27,457 nucleotides of DNA from CAMEON01 sp963609805. GTDB taxonomy: Bacteria > Bacillota > Clostridia > Oscillospirales > CAG-272. A model generated the notes under the pieces. It did not search any database and was not told the DNA's origin. It saw nothing but the letters and a program-made list of their open reading frames with translations. Made by a program: the position numbers and the translations under genes. Each line of letters begins with the position of its first letter. The stretch's first letter is position 1. Below, in pieces: positions 23,877 through 27,457 of this stretch. The stretch lies in NCBI GenBank assembly GCA_963609805.1, contig CAVDLN010000010.1, forward strand, positions 1 through 27,457, written 5' to 3'.

Positions 23877-25802
23877 TCAGGCGTGCATTGCACGCATGGC
23901 GTTGAGTATGGCAATAACGGATACGCCTACATCGGCAAACGACGCAATCCACATGCCGTAGGCGCCAAGCAGATTCAAAGCCGAAAGAGCAAGAACAATC
24001 AGCTTGACCGCCAAAGCGAATGTAATATTTTGCCGAACAATGCGCAGAGTGCGTCTGGCAATGCGAATAGCTGTCGGAATAGCGATCATTTTATCGTCCA
24101 TCAGCACGACATCCGCCGCTTCAATGGCCGCGTCGGAGCCCATGCCTCCCATTGCAATTCCGATATCGGCGCGCGCCAGAACCGGTGCATCGTTGATACC
24201 GTCACCGACGAATGCAACCGCCCCCGCTTTCCCGTCTTTTGGCGCTTTTTCTGGCAGCTTCATGATTTTTTCCAACCAGCTGACTTTATCGGCAGGAAGC
24301 AATCCTGCGTGGTATTCATTTATACCAACTCGTTCCGATACACTGCGTGCGACCGCGTCACCGTCCCCTGTAAGCATGACAGTCCGACGGATCCCGCCGC
24401 TTTTCAGTTCGGCAACGGCATCCTGCGCATCGGCCTTAACCTGATCCGCCACAACAAGATATCCCGCATACTTCCCGTCCAGCGCAACATACACAACCGT
24501 GCCCGGCTTATGGCAGATCTCGTGCGCAATGCCCTGCTCATCCATCAGCTTGGCATTTCCGGCAAGTACACGGCGCAGGGGCAGTCTTTCTGTTCCTCCC
24601 ACCTGAGCCGCAACGCCGTGCCCCGCTTTTTCTTCGACCGTAGCCGGGTGCAGGGCGGCCTGATCCGGCTGTGCGGCTGCAGTCAACGCTTTTGCGATCG
24701 GGTGTGTGGAAAACGCCTCGGCGCCTGCTGCGTAGCAAAGCAGTGCCGCTGCATCGATATCCTCTGTCGGTCGGATGTCCTCAACGGCAAACCTTCCCTG
24801 CGTTAACGTGCCGGTTTTATCGAAAACAATCGTATCGCAGTCGGCAAGTGTTTCCAGGTAGTTGGACCCCTTGATCAAAATTCCCCGTCTGGATGCCCCG
24901 CCGATTCCGCCGAAAAAGGAAAGCGGTACCGAGATGACCAGCGCACAGGGGCAAGAGATAACAAGGAAGGAAATAGCGCGGTATATCCAGCTGCTCCAAA
25001 CGGAAAAATCACCCGCATCGATGACCAGCGGCGGGATAATTGCCAGCAGTGCAGCTGAAATTACGACGGCCGGCGTATATACGCGCGCGAACTTCGTAAC
25101 AAAATGCTCACTCCGGGATTTACGTTCACCCGCATTTTCGACCAGTTCGAGAATTTTGGAAACGGTAGATTCGCCAAAAGGTTTGGTGACTTGCACGCGA
25201 ATAAGCCCGGTCAGATTTACGCAGCCGCTTACTACCGCGTCACCGACGGCAGCATCGCGCGGTACCGACTCTCCTGTCAGTGCAACCGTGTCCAGCATCG
25301 TTGTACCCTCGATTATGACGCCGTCCAGCGGAATTTTATCTCCGGCCCGCACCTGAATGATATCTCCCGCAGAAACTTCTTCCGGCGAAACAACCGTCAC
25401 CTCGCCATTCCTTTCAAGGTTCGCGGAATCCGGGCGAATCGACATCAGGGACGATATGGATGCACGGCTTTTGCCGACGGCAATTTCTTCAAACAGCTCG
25501 CCGACACGATAAAAGAGCATGACAAAGACCGCTTCCGGATACTCTCCGATAGCCAGCGCGCCAACGGTCGCAAGTGCCATCAGAAAATTCTCGTCAAACA
25601 CCTGTCCGTGCGCTATATTTTTGCCTGCCTTCAGCAGAACGCGCCATCCTATGAAAAAATACGGAATCAGGAACAGACACATACCTTCCCAGCTGAATCC
25701 GTCTGACAACACGAAAACCCATTTTTTCAGAATCACGCAAAGAATCAGCAGTGCGGCGGAAACCGAAATTTCAATCAAAGAGCGCTTTTGCTTTTTTTTC
25801 AT
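23877..25802 (-). CDS. P1B-type Zn2+/Cd2+-exporting ATPase
   Basis: A heavy-metal efflux pump of the CadA/ZntA type, 641 residues. Motifs: TGE (176-178), metal-binding CPC (284-286) in TM6, phosphorylated D328 in DKTGT, HP (367-368), GDGIND (533-538). K600 in TM7 and D624 in TM8 (SFADVGVSV) match the P1B-2 pattern for Zn/Cd/Pb, unlike the copper pumps. It lacks the usual N-terminal HMA domain; a separate 73-residue HMA protein is encoded 58 bases upstream and may supply this. AAGGAG precedes the ATG. It ends the operon started by the ArsR-type regulator. A terminator follows. Confidence 0.94.
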   Translation of the reverse strand: MKKKQKRSLIEISVSAALLILCVILKKWVFVLSDGFSWEGMCLFLIPYFFIGWRVLLKAGKNIAHGQVFDENFLMALATVGALAIGEYPEAVFVMLFYRVGELFEEIAVGKSRASISSLMSIRPDSANLERNGEVTVVSPEEVSAGDIIQVRAGDKIPLDGVIIEGTTMLDTVALTGESVPRDAAVGDAVVSGCVNLTGLIRVQVTKPFGESTVSKILELVENAGERKSRSEHFVTKFARVYTPAVVISAALLAIIPPLVIDAGDFSVWSSWIYRAISFLVISCPCALVISVPLSFFGGIGGASRRGILIKGSNYLETLADCDTIVFDKTGTLTQGRFAVEDIRPTEDIDAAALLCYAAGAEAFSTHPIAKALTAAAQPDQAALHPATVEEKAGHGVAAQVGGTERLPLRRVLAGNAKLMDEQGIAHEICHKPGTVVYVALDGKYAGYLVVADQVKADAQDAVAELKSGGIRRTVMLTGDGDAVARSVSERVGINEYHAGLLPADKVSWLEKIMKLPEKAPKDGKAGAVAFVGDGINDAPVLARADIGIAMGGMGSDAAIEAADVVLMDDKMIAIPTAIRIARRTLRIVRQNITFALAVKLIVLALSALNLLGAYGMWIASFADVGVSVIAILNAMRAMHA

Positions 25803-25860
25803 AAATTATCTGCTCCTTCCGATCCGGGCGGATTGTGCGTTCCGGCTGCGGATTATTCTG

Positions 25861-26082
25861 TCATTTCAAAATGACTGTGCAGTCATCGTCTACACGGGCA
25901 CATGCTTTGGCCGCCTTTTTTGCAATGTCATCAAATGCCGCGTCATCGGCTTCCAGCGTCATGCGCTGTGCCATAAAGCTGATGCTTACATAGGTTACAC
26001 CGGGAATCTTCCGGACGGCGTCCTCCATTTTTGCCGCACAATTTGCGCAATCAAGGTTTTCCATTACAAATACTTTTTTCAT
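25861..26082 (-). CDS. Small heavy-metal-associated (HMA) protein
   Basis: A 73-residue ferredoxin-like metallochaperone-type domain, with C12-A-N-C15 (CxxC) in MENLDCANCAAKME and the typical beta-alpha-beta pattern (RKIPGVTYVSISF, RMTLEA). It looks like the detached N-terminal domain of the pump encoded next. The frame opens at 26115, but GAGGAG with an 8-base spacer and the domain boundary point to the ATG at 26082. It lies 50 bases after the regulator gene. Zinc or cadmium is inferred from context; the CxxC motif alone would also suit copper. Confidence 0.9.
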   Translation of the reverse strand: MKKVFVMENLDCANCAAKMEDAVRKIPGVTYVSISFMAQRMTLEADDAAFDDIAKKAAKACARVDDDCTVILK

Positions 26083-26132
26083 AAATATTTCTCCTCTCAA
26101 AAATTTCAAGAACATTCAAAGCGTGATTCGGT

Positions 26133-26522
26133 TTACTCCAAAACGTGTTCCGTGCCGCATTTCATGATAGTATGCACGTGCTCGTCCGCCAACGCGTAAA
26201 TCACATTCTTCCCTTCCCTGCGGTAACCGACAAGGCCGGCTGTCTTGAGAAGTCGTAGTTGGTGGGATACCGCCGATACCGTCAATCCCAGAAGCTGTGC
26301 CAGATCGCATACGCAAAGCTCGGAATGCTGCAGCGCAGCGAGAATCCGTATCCTGCTGGTGTCGCCGAACATCCGAAACAAATCCGCCAGCTGCTGCTGC
26401 TGCTCCGGATCGGGCATCTGTACGCGTACACGTTCCACAACATCCGGATGCGGTACAGTCTGTTCACAGACAGGCAGTTCATACTGCACTGCGGAAATAT
26501 CTTTTTCTTCGCCGATTTCCAT
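26133..26522 (-). CDS. ArsR/SmtB-family metal-sensing repressor
   Basis: A 129-residue winged-helix repressor that should leave its operator on binding metal. The recognition region is LTVSAVSHQLRLLKTAGLV (80-98). Two metal-site types are visible: the alpha-3 ELCVCDLA motif with C70 and C72 plus an N-terminal C19, as in CadC, and a complete alpha-5 set D113, H115, H126 and E129, spaced exactly as in the zinc sensors SmtB and CzrA. E129 is the last residue. AAAGGAG lies 10 bases before the ATG at 26522. The promoter and operator upstream (26541-26601) indicate that it represses its own operon, which carries the HMA protein and the pump. Confidence 0.94.
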   Translation of the reverse strand: MEIGEEKDISAVQYELPVCEQTVPHPDVVERVRVQMPDPEQQQQLADLFRMFGDTSRIRILAALQHSELCVCDLAQLLGLTVSAVSHQLRLLKTAGLVGYRREGKNVIYALADEHVHTIMKCGTEHVLE

Positions 26523-26540
26523 ATGCTATGCTCCTTTCAT

Positions 26541-26572
26541 GCAAACATTTGAACATCTGTTCAAGCGTTTGC
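26541..26572 (-). promoter_or_regulatory. Operator for the ArsR/SmtB-type repressor
   Basis: A long imperfect dyad in which 13 of 16 half-site bases pair. The core is TTGAACA, two bases, TGTTCAA, and the outer arms are GCAAAC and GTTTGC. The 12-2-12 type spacing and TGAACA core are like those of SmtB/CzrA/CadC sites. It abuts the -10 of the ArsR promoter on the downstream side, so bound repressor would cover the transcription start. Confidence 0.85.
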
Positions 26573-26601
26573 ATTATACACCATCGCTTGTAATTTGTCA
26601 A
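26573..26601 (-). promoter_or_regulatory. Consensus sigma-A promoter of the metal-efflux operon
   Basis: Read on the minus strand: perfect -35 TTGACA (26596-26601), 17-base spacer, perfect -10 TATAAT (26573-26578). A full consensus promoter suits a gene set held off by a repressor, and the operator lies right beside it. Confidence 0.92.
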
Positions 26602-26680
26602 AAGGTAAAATTGTTATTTTCCTGTTTTTTCTCTTTTTCCAGAAAAAAGCCTTTGAACGAGCATTTTCCCATTTTTTATA

Positions 26681-26710
26681 TTGACTTGCCGCCCTTTTGC
26701 GTGCTATAAT
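26681..26710 (+). promoter_or_regulatory. Promoter of the glycerol-1-phosphate dehydrogenase gene
   Basis: -35 TTGACT (26681-26686), 18-base spacer, -10 TATAAT (26705-26710) with TGC directly before it. It points to the plus strand and gives a leader of about 115 bases. Confidence 0.8.
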
Positions 26711-26833
26711 CACAGCAGTGCAGGCTGATTGGCGCAGATATGATTCACTCTCCAAACACTTGGGATGGCTTGAAGCGCAGCGGCCGACACAAAATATGGA
26801 TAATTTGAATGCTACGGAGGCGTACAGTACTCA

Positions 26834-27457
26834 ATGGAAAATCAAGAAATCAGTGAACTTCTCAGCCGGGGAAGCTTTAATTGCAGCTGCGGTCACTACC
26901 ATGATGCCAAAATAAAGGATGTATTCATAGCATCCGGTGCGGTAGCCAACATTCCCGCAATGCTTGCCAAATACGGTTGCAAAAAAGCTTTTGTCCTTGC
27001 TGACGAAAACACCTATGAGGCGGCGGGCGAACAGGTTATTTACGAGATAAAGAAAAGCGGCTGTCCCTATTCGCTGTTCATTATGGGGAAAGAGCGCATC
27101 GAGCCGGATGAACGCGCGGCAGGTTCCGTGCTGCTGCATTATGATGCATCATGCAATATGCTTGTGTGCATAGGCAGCGGAGTTATAAACGATATCGGGA
27201 AGATAGTCGCAGAGACTGCCCATATACCGTCCATGATTGTCGGGACGGCACCGTCCATGGATGGCTATGGATCGGGTACTTCTTCCGTGATACGCGACAG
27301 CCTCAAGGTTTCCGTAGACAGCCACTGTCCGGACGTTGTAATCGGAGATCTTGATATTCTCTGTCGGGCGCCGATGCGAATGATTCAATCCGGAATAGGG
27401 GATATGCTTGCAAAGTATATCAGCATATGCGAATGGCGCATTTCCCGCATAATAAAC
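26834..27457 (+). CDS. egsA: sn-glycerol-1-phosphate dehydrogenase (AraM/EgsA-like), 5' part
   Basis: An NAD(P)H- and metal-dependent enzyme that reduces dihydroxyacetone phosphate to sn-glycerol-1-phosphate, the lipid backbone enantiomer typical of archaea; a bacterial form exists in Bacillus. 208 residues are visible and the frame runs off the window, so the gene is cut. Visible motifs are CIGSGVINDIGKIVA (NAD-binding glycine-rich loop), TAPSMDGYGSGTSS, VVIGDLDIL and SGIGDMLAKY, the Asp there being a metal ligand in the family. The start is the ATG at 26834; GGAGG lies 13 bases upstream, a rather long spacing. A family with glycerol dehydrogenases is the alternative, but TAPSMDGYGS favours G1P dehydrogenase. 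Confidence 0.9.
   Translation, partial: MENQEISELLSRGSFNCSCGHYHDAKIKDVFIASGAVANIPAMLAKYGCKKAFVLADENTYEAAGEQVIYEIKKSGCPYSLFIMGKERIEPDERAAGSVLLHYDASCNMLVCIGSGVINDIGKIVAETAHIPSMIVGTAPSMDGYGSGTSSVIRDSLKVSVDSHCPDVVIGDLDILCRAPMRMIQSGIGDMLAKYISICEWRISRIIN

Larger units (their letters stand above)
26523..26833. other. Intergenic region between divergent metal operon and dehydrogenase gene
   Basis: This 311-base region holds the operator and promoter of the ArsR operon, the promoter of the glycerol-1-phosphate dehydrogenase gene, and a leader of about 115 bases before that gene. An AT-rich stretch (26601-26680) separates the two promoters. A 22-codon reading frame in the leader (26740-26808) has no ribosome binding site and is not counted. 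Confidence 0.75.

Noticed and set aside
23883..24806. Long antisense frame within the P-type ATPase gene
   Set aside because: A shadow of the ATPase codons; composition is unlike a protein and no start signal is present. A similar frame inside lon (21612-22586) was rejected for the same reason.
26740..26808. 22-codon leader peptide frame before the glycerol-1-phosphate dehydrogenase
   Set aside because: No ribosome binding site precedes it, there is no run of regulatory codons and no following attenuator hairpin.

Overview
The window looks like an ordinary chromosomal segment of a spore-forming, low-to-mid-GC clostridial Firmicute, probably a gut Oscillospiraceae or relative from a metagenome scaffold. 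Grounds: a YtfJ/GerW-type sporulation gene beside a YtfI-like DUF2953 gene, scpA-scpB, a clostridial-style lon-engB-lysA-scpAB-rluB gene train, sigma-A promoters that mostly carry an extended -10 element, strong GGAGG-type ribosome binding sites, and a run of ten Ns (21184-21193) that marks a scaffold join. I see no phage, insertion sequence, CRISPR array, tRNA or rRNA.

Layout. (1) 1-1816, plus: the 3' part of an unrecognised gene, stop-start overlapped with ispE, ending at a bidirectional terminator shared with typA. (2) 1889-3736, minus: typA/bipA. (3) 3737-4091: divergent promoters, with an 11-bp tandem repeat and a dyad over the promoter of the next genes. (4) 4092-8216, plus: an OmpR-type response regulator, an overlapping polytopic histidine kinase, and a membrane family 2 glycosyltransferase, ending at a hairpin facing the next operon. 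(5) 8381-14305, minus: a five-gene operon with one strong promoter. In order of transcription it encodes a transglutaminase-like lipoprotein with Ig-like repeats, a DltA-like adenylating enzyme, a DltC-like carrier protein, a long MBOAT acyltransferase and a DltD-like SGNH protein. (6) 14367-23709, minus: a ten-gene train of lon, engB, lysA, a site-2-protease-like M50 peptidase, scpA, scpB, a DUF2953 gene, gerW, rluB and a small conserved gene, closed by a terminator. (7) 23824-26601, minus: a zinc/cadmium efflux operon (ArsR/SmtB regulator, small HMA protein, P1B-type ATPase) with a consensus promoter, operator and terminator. (8) 26681-27457, plus: the 5' part of an sn-glycerol-1-phosphate dehydrogenase gene, running off the window.

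How it fits together. Region 5 is the most interesting block. Its chemistry reads as a variant of the dlt pathway: activate a small carboxylic acid (by analogy D-alanine), load it on a carrier protein, pass it across the membrane with an MBOAT protein, and finish with an SGNH protein outside the cell. It differs from canonical dlt in having a transglutaminase-like lipoprotein as first gene, an AlgI-sized MBOAT, and a Cys in place of Ser in the SGNH GDS motif. The neighbouring two-component system and glycosyltransferase are plausible envelope-stress partners, but that link is inference from position only. The other regions are housekeeping: isoprenoid synthesis, ribosome-associated GTPases, proteolysis, lysine synthesis, chromosome segregation, rRNA modification and metal homeostasis.
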